Positions 32,200 to 39,874 of a stretch of 55,726 bases of DNA are shown piece by piece. Position numbers and translations under genes: made by a program. The notes under the pieces were generated by a model that was given only the letters and a program-made list of their open reading frames with translations, ran no database searches and was not told the DNA's origin. The number at the start of each line of letters is the position of its first letter. Within the stretch, counting starts at the first letter, position 1. Source of the DNA: Yinghuangia soli (GTDB taxonomy: Bacteria; Actinomycetota; Actinomycetes; Streptomycetales; Streptomycetaceae); contig NZ_JAKFHA010000006.1 in NCBI RefSeq assembly GCF_021502675.1, forward strand, positions 288,127-343,852, given 5' to 3'.

Positions 32200-32236
32200 G
32201 GTGCTCCTGTGGGTGGGACCTGCGGTTTCGAATGCC

Positions 32237-32265
32237 AGGTTAGGCTTTTGTGAACGTGTGCACAA
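32237..32265 (-). promoter_or_regulatory. rex promoter with Rex operator
   Basis: The 18-base TTGTGAACGTGTGCACAA (32248-32265) differs in one base from the palindromic Rex operator TTGTGAA-N4-TTCACAA. On the minus strand TTGTGC (32265-32260), a 17-base spacer and TAACCT (32242-32237) form a promoter, so the operator covers the -35 box and most of the spacer. NADH would relieve repression. Confidence 0.88.
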
Positions 32266-32359
32266 AGCTGATGTCCGTTTTGTGTACCTGCCGTGACATG
32301 CATCACGCGCCGGTTCCCGGATCTCCCTGTGAGGTCGCTCACACAAGGTGACGCGCCAC

Positions 32360-32641
32360 TCACGCCAGGGCAGCGCGCAGGCGCCGCTCGTCGACCCGCC
32401 AGAAGTCGTGCTGGCGGCCGTCCACGAAGGTCACCGGGATCTGCTCGCGGTACTCCTCTTCGAGCTCGGGATCCGTCGTGATGTCCACCTCCTCGAAGGC
32501 CACGCCCAGTTCGGCGGTGACCCGCACGATCACCGCGCGCGCGTCGTCGCACAAGTGGCAGCCCGGCCGGGACAGCATCGTCACGAGCTGCGCCGACGGG
32601 CCCTGCGGAGTGGCGGCGGACCGCCTGCGGAAGAGGCTCAC
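32360..32641 (-). CDS. Glutaredoxin-like protein
   Basis: A 93-residue thioredoxin-fold protein with the redox motif [10 protein letters not shown] (CxxC, about residues 24-27) after the first strand, the cis-Pro segment [12 protein letters not shown] (about 67-78) and a final helix. It matches the glutaredoxin-like (DUF836) family found next to hemA and rex in actinobacteria (Rv0508-like). Substrates are unknown; these organisms use mycothiol rather than glutathione. The GTG at 32641 gives a typical N-terminus, but GGAGG abuts it, so the ATG at 32692 cannot be ruled out. It is transcribed toward rex, 160 bases upstream. Confidence 0.85.
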   Translation of the reverse strand: MSLFRRRSAATPQGPSAQLVTMLSRPGCHLCDDARAVIVRVTAELGVAFEEVDITTDPELEEEYREQIPVTFVDGRQHDFWRVDERRLRAALA

Positions 32642-32829
32642 CCTCCGATTGTCGCCGCCCGCGGAGGCGATCGGGACCAACGCGCCGGGCATCCGGCCGC
32701 TGCCCCGGCGCGCGGCGGTCGAATCCGATCACCGGCGATCCGGACCCGGCACTTCCATGTCGCCCGAACGACAACGGACCAACACATGACCGCCACACGA
32801 CTGCAACGCAAGGCCGTTACGCTCGCGGT

Positions 32830-33819
32830 ATGGCCCTGCTGCGCCGGAGTGTCCGCATTCGCTCGCGTGCCTCGCTGAACCGCGCCGTGAAAGCCGGAGA
32901 GGCCGCGGCGGCCGCCGCCCATGCCTCGGTGCAGGCCGGCCGCACCGCCGGAGCCGAGGACGGCACCGGGACCACAGCCGACAGCGCCACCGCCGCGACG
33001 CCCTCCGGCGCCGCCGCGGAACCCCCCGCGGAAACCCTCGAACCGGTCGTCCTGGGCGCGGCGTTCTTCGACCTCGACAACACCGTCATGCGCGGCGCGT
33101 CGGTCTTCCACCTGGCCCGCGGCCTGTACGCACGCCGCTTCTTCGAGAAGCGCGACATCATGCGTTTCGGCTGGCAGCAGGCCCGGTTCCGGCTCGGCGG
33201 CGAGCACATGGGCCACGTCGGCGACGCGCAGGAGACCGCGCTGTCGTTCGTGAAGGGCTACTCGATCGAGGAAGTCACCGCTCTCGGCGAGGAGATCTTC
33301 GACGAGTACATGGCCGACAAGATCTGGCCCGGTACGCGCGCCCTCGCGCAGATGCACCTCGACGCCGACCGGCAGGTGTGGCTGGTCACCGCGGCACCCA
33401 TCGAGATCGCCACCACCATCGCCGACCGGCTCGGCCTGACCGGTGCGCTCGGCACCGTCTCGGAGACCCGCGGCGGACGCTACACCGGGCGCCTGGTGGG
33501 CGAGTTGCTGCACGGCGAGGCCAAGGCCGAGGCGGTCCGCGGACTCGCCGCACGCGAACACCTCGACCTCGCGGACTGCTCGGCGTACAGCGACTCCGCC
33601 AACGACATCCCGATGCTGTCGCTGGTCGGCGACCCCTGCGCGGTCAACCCGGACACCCGGCTGCGCCGCCACGCCCGGGAACACGGCTGGCGCGTCAAGG
33701 ATTACCGCACCGGACGCAAGGCCGCGAAGATCGGCATCCCGGCCGCGGCCGGACTCGGCGCGGTGGCCGGCGCCCTCGCCGCGGGCACCGCGGTACGCCG
33801 CCGCGCGGCCCTGTCCTGA
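32830..33819 (+). CDS. HAD-IB family phosphatase (SerB-like)
   Basis: A 329-residue HAD-superfamily hydrolase. An Ala-rich, low-complexity N-terminus (1-70) precedes motif [12 protein letters not shown] (about 76-86, nucleophile Asp), motif [10 protein letters not shown] (about 180), a Lys near KAEAVRGLA (about 235) and motif [16 protein letters not shown] (about 250-263). A hydrophobic helix (about 305-323) near the C-terminus could anchor it to the membrane. The family member in mycobacteria (Rv0505c region) is called SerB1, but lipid-phosphate substrates are also possible. The ATG follows TACGCT by six bases and has no Shine-Dalgarno sequence, so the mRNA may be leaderless. Confidence 0.9.
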   Translation: MALLRRSVRIRSRASLNRAVKAGEAAAAAAHASVQAGRTAGAEDGTGTTADSATAATPSGAAAEPPAETLEPVVLGAAFFDLDNTVMRGASVFHLARGLYARRFFEKRDIMRFGWQQARFRLGGEHMGHVGDAQETALSFVKGYSIEEVTALGEEIFDEYMADKIWPGTRALAQMHLDADRQVWLVTAAPIEIATTIADRLGLTGALGTVSETRGGRYTGRLVGELLHGEAKAEAVRGLAAREHLDLADCSAYSDSANDIPMLSLVGDPCAVNPDTRLRRHAREHGWRVKDYRTGRKAAKIGIPAAAGLGAVAGALAAGTAVRRRAALS

Positions 33820-34146
33820 CCTCTCCCGCGGCCCCTCGGCCCCTCCCCGTCGGCGTGCCCATGCGGCGCGGGACGTGTACCACCGTGTCCTGACACGCCC
33901 AACACGCGGAGATGTGCGGCTTATAGCACTCGGCGTTCAGCGCGTCCCGGGAATGGCCCAAACAGCACACTTCCGCTGGCCATGCGGGTAGCTTCGCATC
34001 GCCGATGAGCACACTTGGTATTCCTTCCTTTACTAAGCGTTATTCTCGATCGGCGCACAGCAGTCCCCGTTGTCCCTACGATGGGTGACCGTCCCCGCAC
34101 ATTTAGTCATGACGCCGATGATGATGCCGACGCAACAGGGAGTCCC
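33820..34146 (+). other. Long upstream region of bldN
   Basis: A 327-base region without a supported gene; an ORF from 34015 stays open but starts far from a ribosome binding site. It contains a CGTGTC/GACACG inverted repeat (33884-33897), a BldD-like palindrome (34030-34042) and a TATTCT box (34041-34046). Long, multiply regulated upstream regions are expected for bldN. Confidence 0.6.
34030..34042. promoter_or_regulatory. BldD-type operator candidate upstream of bldN
   Basis: TTACTAAGCGTTA fits the BldD pseudo-palindrome, recalled as TnACnC(A/T)GnGTnA, at every fixed position but one. It lies about 105 bases before the bldN start and overlaps a possible -10 TATTCT. BldD represses bldN in S. 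coelicolor. Confidence 0.55.
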
Positions 34147-34929
34147 GTGCACCGAATCGTCCGGGTTGACGTGACCGGGCTGGCGACGCTTCGAGCGGCG
34201 GTGAGCGCCGCGCTCGACCCCTGGCCCAACGACTTCGCCCTCGCCGCCGTCACGGACGCCGGGCAGACCCGTGAGGGCGTTTTCTCCGGCGTGGTCCCCC
34301 GGGCGGCCCGTACCGGCACCACCGAGCCGGCCCGCCCGGCCCGCGGTTCCGGCTACACCCGCGGCACCGCCCCCGACGGCGAGGCCGGGCGCATCATGGC
34401 GCTGGTCGAACTCGCCCAGGACGGCGACGGCGAAGCATTCGCCCAGTTGTACGACAACTACCTCGACACGGTGTACCGCTACATCTACTACCGGGTCGGC
34501 GGCCGGGCCATCGCCGAGGACCTCACCAGCGAGACCTTCCTCCGGGCCCTGCGCCGCATCGGCACGTTCACCTGGCAGGGCCGCGACTTCGGCGCATGGC
34601 TCGTGACGATCGCCCGCAACCTGGTGGCCGACCACTTCAAGTCCAGCCGCTTCCGGCTGGAGGTCACCACCGGCGAGATGCTCGACGCCAACGAGGTCGA
34701 GGCCAGCCCCGAGGACTGCGTCCTCGAATCGCTGTCCAACGCCGCTCTTCTCGACGCCGTCCGGCGTCTCAACCCGCAGCAGCAGGAGTGCGTCACGCTG
34801 CGTTTCCTGCAAGGACTTTCGGTCGCCGAGACGGCCCGCATCATGGGCAAGAACGAAGGCGCCATCAAGACCCTGCAGTACCGCGCGGTACGCACCCTGG
34901 CCCGGCTGCTCCCGGAGGACGTGCGGTGA
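34147..34929 (+). CDS. bldN: Developmental ECF sigma factor BldN
   Basis: A 260-residue sigma factor required in Streptomyces for aerial hyphae formation through chaplin and rodlin genes. The first about 85 residues (VDVTGLATLRAAV onward) correspond to the N-terminal pro-sequence that is cleaved from BldN in S. coelicolor. Region 2 follows (FAQLYDNYLDTVYRYIYYRVGG, AEDLTSETFLRALRRIGTF, about 97-140), then ARNLVADHFKSSRFRLEVTTG, and region 4 (LNPQQQECVTLRFLQGLSVAETARIMGKNEGAIKTLQYRAV, about 210-250). Identity to the known protein in these regions is very high by eye. The GTG at 34147 has GGGAG five bases before it and gives the known N-terminus. The anti-sigma gene rsbN follows. Confidence 0.96.
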   Translation: MHRIVRVDVTGLATLRAAVSAALDPWPNDFALAAVTDAGQTREGVFSGVVPRAARTGTTEPARPARGSGYTRGTAPDGEAGRIMALVELAQDGDGEAFAQLYDNYLDTVYRYIYYRVGGRAIAEDLTSETFLRALRRIGTFTWQGRDFGAWLVTIARNLVADHFKSSRFRLEVTTGEMLDANEVEASPEDCVLESLSNAALLDAVRRLNPQQQECVTLRFLQGLSVAETARIMGKNEGAIKTLQYRAVRTLARLLPEDVR

Positions 34930-34939
34930 ATCACACTTC

Positions 34940-34968
34940 CGTAACCCCCGAGGGCATCGGCTCGTTCT
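34940..34968 (+). promoter_or_regulatory. Candidate BldN-dependent promoter of rsbN
   Basis: CGTAAC (34940-34945), a 17-base spacer and CGTTCT (34963-34968) resemble the BldN promoter pattern that I recall as CGTAAC-N16-CGTTGA, with the spacing one base long. It lies between bldN and rsbN. In S. venezuelae rsbN is transcribed from its own BldN-dependent promoter. Confidence 0.55.
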
Positions 34969-35074
34969 CCCAGATAGCGACCCCCGCGGGGGCGCCACGC
35001 GGCGGGGAGCCGACTCACGGCCCCCGACCCGTAGACGTCCCTGGACGGGCTTCCGGGGAGAGGAGGTGCGGCCC

Positions 35075-36409
35075 GTGAGCATCGCGGTTGTTGACCGGCG
35101 ACGTGTATTGGCCTTCGCCGAGGCACTGGAACAGATCGAATCCGGCACCGCGCCGCGCCGGGGGGCGACCCGCGCGGGCGGAGACGGGCACGGCGGCAGC
35201 CGCGGGAGCGGCGGCCACGGGGGCGGCGGGGGCGGCCACGACGGGGACGGCCACGACGACGCGTCCGACGACGCCGGCCTGCACGCGGCCATGCGCGCGG
35301 TGGCCATGCTGCACGCCGAAAGCGCGGCAGGCCCGGCACCGTCCGCGGACTTCCGGACCGCGCTGCGCAGCCGGCTGCTCGACGAGGCATCGGCTCTCCC
35401 GGCCGCCGTCGCCTCGGTCCCCGCGCCGCGCGGCGCGCACCGCAAGGCGGCTCCCGTCCCGCGGCAGCGCACGGTCCGCTGGCGGCGCCGCTGCGCGGTG
35501 GCCGGCACCGTCCTCGTCTTCACCGCGGGCGGCCTCGGCGGCATCGCGGTGGCCAGCTCGGACGCGCTGCCCGGCGACATGACGTACGGCGTGAAGCGCG
35601 CCGTCGAGGACATCCAGATCTCGATGGCCGGCTCGGACCGCGAGCGGGGCGAGCGCTACCTCGCCCAGGCCCGCACCCGGCTCGCCGAGGCCGAGCGGCT
35701 GCTCGACCGCGACGGCGACGGCGCGATCGGCAAGAGCACCATCGGCCACCTGCGCAACGTGCTCGACGACATGCGCTCGGAGACCGAGAACGGCCGGGCG
35801 CTGCTCACCCGGTCGTACCAGGCGAACCAGGCCAAGATCGGCCCGATGCGGGACCTCGCCGACTTCGCCCGGACCGGCACCGAGCGCATGGAGCGCATCG
35901 ACGCCCGGCTGCCCGGGGACGTCGCCACCGAGCGCAACATGGTGTGGAACCTCCTGCTCGACATCCACCGGCAGGTCGCGCCCATCCCGGGCGTGTTCAC
36001 GCCCAAGGAGTTCGAGCAGGCCGGCAAGGGCGCGACCACCGGCCCCGGGCGCGGCACCACGCCGGTCGTCCCGGGCCAGGCGAACCCGTCGGGCGGCGCG
36101 ACCGTGCCGCCCGCGGCGGGCGCCGACGGCCTCGTCCCGCCGCTCGCGGGACAGCCGGGCGGAGTCCCGGCGGCCCCGGGGGCGAGCACGCCGCCGGCCG
36201 GCGGCGGGATCCTGCCGAGCGTCAACGTGCCGCTGCTGGAACCGACCCCCGCTGCCACGGACTCGCCTTCGCAGAGTCCGAGCCCGGTGGGCGTCGAGGT
36301 CCCGGCGCCGGTGCTGCCTCCGGTGGGATTGAGCATCCCGCCGCTGCTGCCCGGCCTGCCGGGCATCGGCATCACGATCGGCGGCCCGCCGGCGACGGAG
36401 AACCCCTGA
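35075..36409 (+). CDS. rsbN: Membrane anti-sigma factor RsbN (DUF5667)
   Basis: A 444-residue single-pass membrane protein, the partner of BldN. The cytoplasmic part (1-137) holds a sigma-binding helix region (RRRVLAFAEALEQIESG, about 8-24; ADFRTALRSRLLDEA, about 91-105) interrupted by a Gly/His/Asp-rich insertion (about 35-65). One transmembrane helix spans about 138-160 after the basic RWRRR. The outer part begins with DALPGDMTYGVKRAVEDIQ, the DUF5667 signature, and continues as a helical domain, then a long Pro/Gly/Ser tail. RsbN holds BldN at the membrane until release. The GTG at 35075 follows GAGAGGAGG. Convergent with the acyltransferase gene. Confidence 0.92.
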   Translation: MSIAVVDRRRVLAFAEALEQIESGTAPRRGATRAGGDGHGGSRGSGGHGGGGGGHDGDGHDDASDDAGLHAAMRAVAMLHAESAAGPAPSADFRTALRSRLLDEASALPAAVASVPAPRGAHRKAAPVPRQRTVRWRRRCAVAGTVLVFTAGGLGGIAVASSDALPGDMTYGVKRAVEDIQISMAGSDRERGERYLAQARTRLAEAERLLDRDGDGAIGKSTIGHLRNVLDDMRSETENGRALLTRSYQANQAKIGPMRDLADFARTGTERMERIDARLPGDVATERNMVWNLLLDIHRQVAPIPGVFTPKEFEQAGKGATTGPGRGTTPVVPGQANPSGGATVPPAAGADGLVPPLAGQPGGVPAAPGASTPPAGGGILPSVNVPLLEPTPAATDSPSQSPSPVGVEVPAPVLPPVGLSIPPLLPGLPGIGITIGGPPATENP

Positions 36410-36448
36410 TCCGCACCGCCGCAAGCACGATGCGGACCAGGTAGGAAG

Positions 36449-36541
36449 ACATGTGAACGCGGTGGGGGGGGGGGGCGGCCCGCGCCGCGGGGGCCCCCGG
36501 CCGCGTCACCCCCCGGCCCCCCCACCACCGCGTTCACATGT
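36449..36541. terminator. Long bidirectional hairpin with a GC-homopolymer core
   Basis: Perfect 17-bp arms (36449-36465 and 36525-36541) enclose about 59 bases made mostly of G and C runs. It lies between the convergent rsbN and acyltransferase genes, where a bidirectional terminator is expected. The arms end in GGTGG / CCACC and continue as homopolymers, so the true stem tip is probably shorter and the central bases misread. Confidence 0.65.
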
Positions 36542-36565
36542 CGTCGCGAGAGCCTCGCGCAGGCG

Positions 36566-37759
36566 TCAGAAGAACACCGAACGCCGCTGCATCAGCACCC
36601 GGTAGATGGTGTGCTGGATCGTCTCGCGCACCTCGTCGGTCAGGTTGAAGACCACCATCGGATCGTCCGCGGTCTGCACCGGGTAGGCGTCGGTGCGGAT
36701 CGGTTCGCCGAACTCGATGTGCCAGCGCGTCGGGAGCGGCAGCAGCCCGACCGGGCCGAGCAGCGGGAACGTCGGCGTCACCGGGAAGTACGGCAGCCCC
36801 AGCAGCCGGGCCAGCGTCCGGAAGTTCCCGATCATCGGGTAGATCTCCTCGGCGCCCACGATCGCGCACGGCACGATCGGCACCCCGGTGCGCAGCGCCG
36901 ACGACACGAAGCCGCCGCGCCCGAACCGCTGCAGCTTGTAGCGGTCCTTGAACGGCTTGCCGAGCCCCTTGTAGCCCTCCGGCCACACGCCCACCAACTC
37001 GCCCTGCGACAGCAGCCGCTCGGCATCCGCGGGATGCGCCAGCGTGTGCCCGCTCTTGCGGGCCAGCTGGCCGACCAGCGGCAGCTGGAAGACCAGGTCG
37101 GCGCCGAGGAGCCGCAGATTGCGTCCCTCAGGGTGGTGGTCGTGCACCGCGACCTGCGTCATCAGCGCGTCCAGCGGCAGCGTCCCGGAGTGGTTCGCGA
37201 CGATCAGCGCGCCGCCCTTGTCCGGGATGTTCTCCAGGCCCTTCACCTCGACCCGGAAGTACTTGTCGTAGACCGGACGCAGGATCGACATGATCAGCGC
37301 ATCAGTGAGCTCCTGGTCGAAGCCGAACTCGTCGACTTCGTAATCGCCGGTGATGCGCCGCCGCACGAACGCCAGGCCGTCCGCCGCCTTGTCCTCCCAG
37401 CCCGGGCCGGCCAGGCCGTCCGCGAGACCGCGCGCGGCGCCGCCGACCATGCTGCCCAGCGTGCCGCCGAGCGCACCCGCCAGACCGCCGAAGAGCTTGC
37501 CGCCCCCGCGTGCGCCGGGGTCGTCCGCCGGGCCGTCCGCGGGGGTGTCCACGGCCCGCACCGGACTGTGTCCGCCGGGCCGCCGCCGGGCCGCCGATTC
37601 GCGGACCGGGACCTCCTCGTCGACCCCGTACGCACCGGCCGGTTCGGCGGCCGCCGCCACGGACCGGGCGGTCCGCGGCGTCCGGCGGCTGCCCCGCGCC
37701 CCGGTTCCCCGGGCGCCGCCCGCGGAGCCGTCGAACGGGATGATCCGGGCGTCACCCAT
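36566..37759 (-). CDS. PlsC-type lysophospholipid acyltransferase
   Basis: A 397-residue acyltransferase. A disordered Ala/Arg/Gly-rich N-terminus (1-130) precedes the PlsC domain (about 155-385). Its motifs are the catalytic VANHSGTLPLDALM (H-x4-D, about 187-200), LPLVGQLARKSGHTL, GVWPEGYKGLGKPF (in place of the usual FPEG, about 258) and VPIVPCAIVGAEE (about 293). Such enzymes move an acyl chain from acyl-CoA or acyl-ACP to a lysolipid at the inner membrane face. The equivalent mycobacterial gene (Rv0502) sits next to the same epimerase gene. AGGAGG precedes the ATG; the start overlaps the end of the epimerase gene by eight bases. Confidence 0.9.
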   Translation of the reverse strand: MGDARIIPFDGSAGGARGTGARGSRRTPRTARSVAAAAEPAGAYGVDEEVPVRESAARRRPGGHSPVRAVDTPADGPADDPGARGGGKLFGGLAGALGGTLGSMVGGAARGLADGLAGPGWEDKAADGLAFVRRRITGDYEVDEFGFDQELTDALIMSILRPVYDKYFRVEVKGLENIPDKGGALIVANHSGTLPLDALMTQVAVHDHHPEGRNLRLLGADLVFQLPLVGQLARKSGHTLAHPADAERLLSQGELVGVWPEGYKGLGKPFKDRYKLQRFGRGGFVSSALRTGVPIVPCAIVGAEEIYPMIGNFRTLARLLGLPYFPVTPTFPLLGPVGLLPLPTRWHIEFGEPIRTDAYPVQTADDPMVVFNLTDEVRETIQHTIYRVLMQRRSVFF

Positions 37760-38792
37760 CGGAACTCCTCCTGGTCAGCAGTAGGGACGCGACGCGGTCC
37801 GGCACCTGGCCGACGCGCTCCGGGTCGAGCAGGCCGCGCAGTCCGCGGCCCCGGGCAAAGTCCTCGAACGTCTCCGCGGTGGTCCGCCGCGGCACGAACT
37901 CCAGCCGCTCCCGGGCACGCGTGGTGTCCACCACGCGCCCGTGGGTCAGCAGCCGCACCTGCTCCGCGGACAGGTTCGCGACGCCGAACCGGCGCAGCCC
38001 CTGCCCGACCAGGCCGACCGCGGGAGACGGCACCGGCACCACGGGCCGGCCAAGCCGCCGCGCGGCCTGGGAGAGCAGCAGGATGCCGGAGCCGGCGATG
38101 TTGTACGTGCCGGGCTGCCCGGCGGTCATGGCCACCCGCAGCGCGTCGAGCGCGTCGTCCTCGTGCAGGAACTGCAGCCGCGGGTCGTAGCCGAGCACGG
38201 TCGGCAGCAGCGACAGGCCGAAGTAGTCGGCCATCGGCGAGGCGATCGTGGGGCCGAGGATCGGCGCGAACCGCAGCACGGTCACCGGCACGTCCGGGCG
38301 CCGGCGCGCGAAGCCGCGCACGTACCCCTCGACCTCGACGGCGTCCTTGGCCCAGCCCGAGGCGGGCGGGACCCGCGGCTCCATGTCCTCTTCGAAGATG
38401 GCCGGGTCGCGCGGCGAGGCGCCGTAGACGGCGGTGGTCGAGCGCACCACCAGATTGCGGACCGAGGGCGCCTTCTGGCACGCAGCGAGCAGCTGCATGG
38501 TGCCGATGACGTTGGTCTCCTTGGTCGCGGTCGAGGTGCCCGGGTATCCGGCCGGCGGCGTCTCGGCCGGGCTCAGGTGCACCACGGTGTCCACCGATGC
38601 GGACGCGACCACCTTGGCGATCATCGGGTTGCGGATGTCGGCGTGCACGAATTCGACGCCGTCCAGCTCGTACCGCGGCTCGACCGCATCCACGCCGATG
38701 ACCCGCTCGACCCCGGGGGTGCGCAGGATCATCCGGGCGAAGCGGCTGCCGAGATCGCGCGTCACACCGGTGACGAGAACGACCTTGCTCAT
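37752..38792 (-). CDS. NAD-dependent epimerase/dehydratase-like extended SDR
   Basis: A 346-residue extended short-chain dehydrogenase relative. The N-terminus VVLVTGVTRDLGSRFARMI (4-22) is a modified nucleotide-binding loop, followed by the acidic residue in GVDAVEP and the conserved VVHLSPAE (about 85) and RFAPILGP (about 185). The catalytic YxxxK of active epimerases is not present: the corresponding stretch is PPASGWAKDAVEV, where Ser takes the Tyr position. The protein may therefore bind NAD and a ligand without ordinary epimerase chemistry. The homologue next to the acyltransferase in mycobacteria is annotated GalE2. The ATG at 38792 follows GGAAGGAA. Confidence 0.88.
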   Translation of the reverse strand: MSKVVLVTGVTRDLGSRFARMILRTPGVERVIGVDAVEPRYELDGVEFVHADIRNPMIAKVVASASVDTVVHLSPAETPPAGYPGTSTATKETNVIGTMQLLAACQKAPSVRNLVVRSTTAVYGASPRDPAIFEEDMEPRVPPASGWAKDAVEVEGYVRGFARRRPDVPVTVLRFAPILGPTIASPMADYFGLSLLPTVLGYDPRLQFLHEDDALDALRVAMTAGQPGTYNIAGSGILLLSQAARRLGRPVVPVPSPAVGLVGQGLRRFGVANLSAEQVRLLTHGRVVDTTRARERLEFVPRRTTAETFEDFARGRGLRGLLDPERVGQVPDRVASLLLTRRSSDG

Positions 38793-39090
38793 GGGTTCCT
38801 TCCCCGAGTTGTCGGCGGGCGCGGGCCGCGGCGGCCACCGCATACGTCCGGTGTCCGGCCGCGCACATCAGGCGACGAGACTCAACGTAGTCGCCGCCGA
38901 GGTGCTCCGGGACCGGGTTAACCAGTCGTTCACACCGAACGGCCGAGCGAAACCCAACGCCTGGCCGAACGCCCTGCCCGCGGTCCCCTCCCGGAAACGC
39001 GCAAGGCCGCCGCCTCGTGCCCGCAAGGGGCACCGAGGCGGCGGCCTGAAGCGTCGGCGAGCCGATTCCCGCGCATGCGCGGGGCAGCCG
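38793..39090. other. Intergenic region between bS22 and the epimerase gene
   Basis: About 298 bases. It holds the bS22 terminator (39004-39047) and must hold the promoter of the leftward epimerase-acyltransferase pair. A TTAACC stretch at 38918-38923 is the most AT-rich spot, but no convincing -35/-10 pair stands out. Confidence 0.5.
39004..39047 (-). terminator. Terminator of the bS22 gene
   Basis: 14-bp stem AGGCCGCCGCCTCG / CGAGGCGGCGGCCT, extended by five inner pairs (TGCCC/GGGCA) past one bulged base. It begins 44 bases after the bS22 stop. Very strong and well placed. Confidence 0.85.
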
Positions 39091-39189
39091 CTACTTCTTG
39101 TTGCGGCGCTGGACCCGCGTCCGCTTGAGCAGCTTGCGGTGCTTCTTCTTGGCCATGCGCTTACGACGCTTCTTGATGACAGAGCCCAC
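39091..39189 (-). CDS. Ribosomal protein bS22 (AURKAIP1/COX24 domain)
   Basis: A 32-residue, extremely basic protein ([16 protein letters not shown] at the start, ending RRNKK). It matches the actinobacterial small-subunit protein bS22, first seen in mycobacterial 30S structures and related to the mitochondrial AURKAIP1 domain. The GTG at 39189 has GAGGG about five bases before it and gives the conserved MGSVIKK start. It follows the HTH regulator gene in this direction, the same pairing as in mycobacteria (Rv0500A/Rv0500B) and Streptomyces. Too short for most gene finders but well supported. Confidence 0.93.
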   Translation of the reverse strand: MGSVIKKRRKRMAKKKHRKLLKRTRVQRRNKK

Positions 39190-39552
39190 GGAAACCCTCG
39201 CTCACGTGTACATACGGACGACCCCGCCTGCGCGGAGAGAACGGGATCACCCCCGGCTCGCGGGGGTGCATTCCACTGCGCGGAGCCGAGTCAGCCCGCA
39301 CGTCTGGCGCATAGCCTACTCGCCGACCCCGAGCACCCCGAAATGAGGAGGCCCGGGACGTTTGCGGCGTACGGCGATTCCCGGGCGCCATCGTGCCCGG
39401 CGGGCGCCCGGGACCGGGTCGCGTGCCGTTCCACCACCGGCTTTGCGGGCCGGCGGCATGCCGGTATTGCGCCGGTGTGACTTGCCGGTTTCCTGCCGTT
39501 CCGCGCGCCGCAGTGCGGGGCCCTACGCGGGCTCGTCGTACGAGTCCCGCAG
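39190..39552. other. Intergenic region between the HTH gene and bS22
   Basis: About 360 bases. The first about 30 (39523-39552) are the former 3' end of the HTH gene, cut off by an in-frame TAA. The rest must hold the bS22 promoter and contains a CACCCCCG/CGGGGGTG hairpin (39248-39268). No further gene is supported. Confidence 0.6.
39248..39268 (-). terminator. Short hairpin upstream of bS22
   Basis: 8-bp arms CACCCCCG / CGGGGGTG with a 5-base loop, about 60 bases before the bS22 start. It could end transcripts of the HTH gene or act as a 5' leader structure of bS22; position alone does not decide. Confidence 0.45.
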
Positions 39553-39726
39553 TTAGTCGTGGACGGCTTGTTCCGGAACCCGGAACGACCGCCCAACCCT
39601 GATCGCGGGCATCTCACCGCTGTGCACCAGCCGGTACACAGTCATCTTCGACACCCGCATCACCGCAGCCACCTCGGCCACAGTCAGAAAATTGACCTCG
39701 TTGAGAGGCCTCTCTCCAGAAGCCAT
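39553..39726 (-). CDS. Excisionase-type HTH regulator (BdtA-like), trimmed by an early stop
   Basis: A 57-residue MerR/excisionase-type DNA-binding protein: NFLTVAEVAAVMRVSKMTVYRLVHSGEMPAIRVGRSFRVPEQAV. Orthologues next to bS22 are near 65-70 residues and include the S. coelicolor BldD target BdtA, as I recall. Here codon 58 is TAA. The next bases continue in frame as LRDSYDEPA and then TAG (39525-39523), exactly the family C-terminus, so a Tyr codon (TAC) has probably become TAA. The DNA-binding core is intact, so the protein may still work. ATG at 39726. Confidence 0.85.
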   Translation of the reverse strand: MASGERPLNEVNFLTVAEVAAVMRVSKMTVYRLVHSGEMPAIRVGRSFRVPEQAVHD

Positions 39727-39874
39727 GCCGCACCTGAACCATTCAGCACGCGACGGGCACCGGCTTCCCCTCCGGTGACATCCACACGCACGTGCGTTCT
39801 TTCAGGGTAGTGGCGGGTGGTACCAGTGGGGAAGAGGAGGAGTTATTCGGCCCGTTTCGCCCATCCGGCTTGAT

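Noticed and set aside
33884-33897. CGTGTC/GACACG palindrome as a bldN operator.
   Set aside because: It is only six bases per arm, about 250 bases before bldN and close to the HAD stop. It cannot be told apart from chance or a weak terminator.
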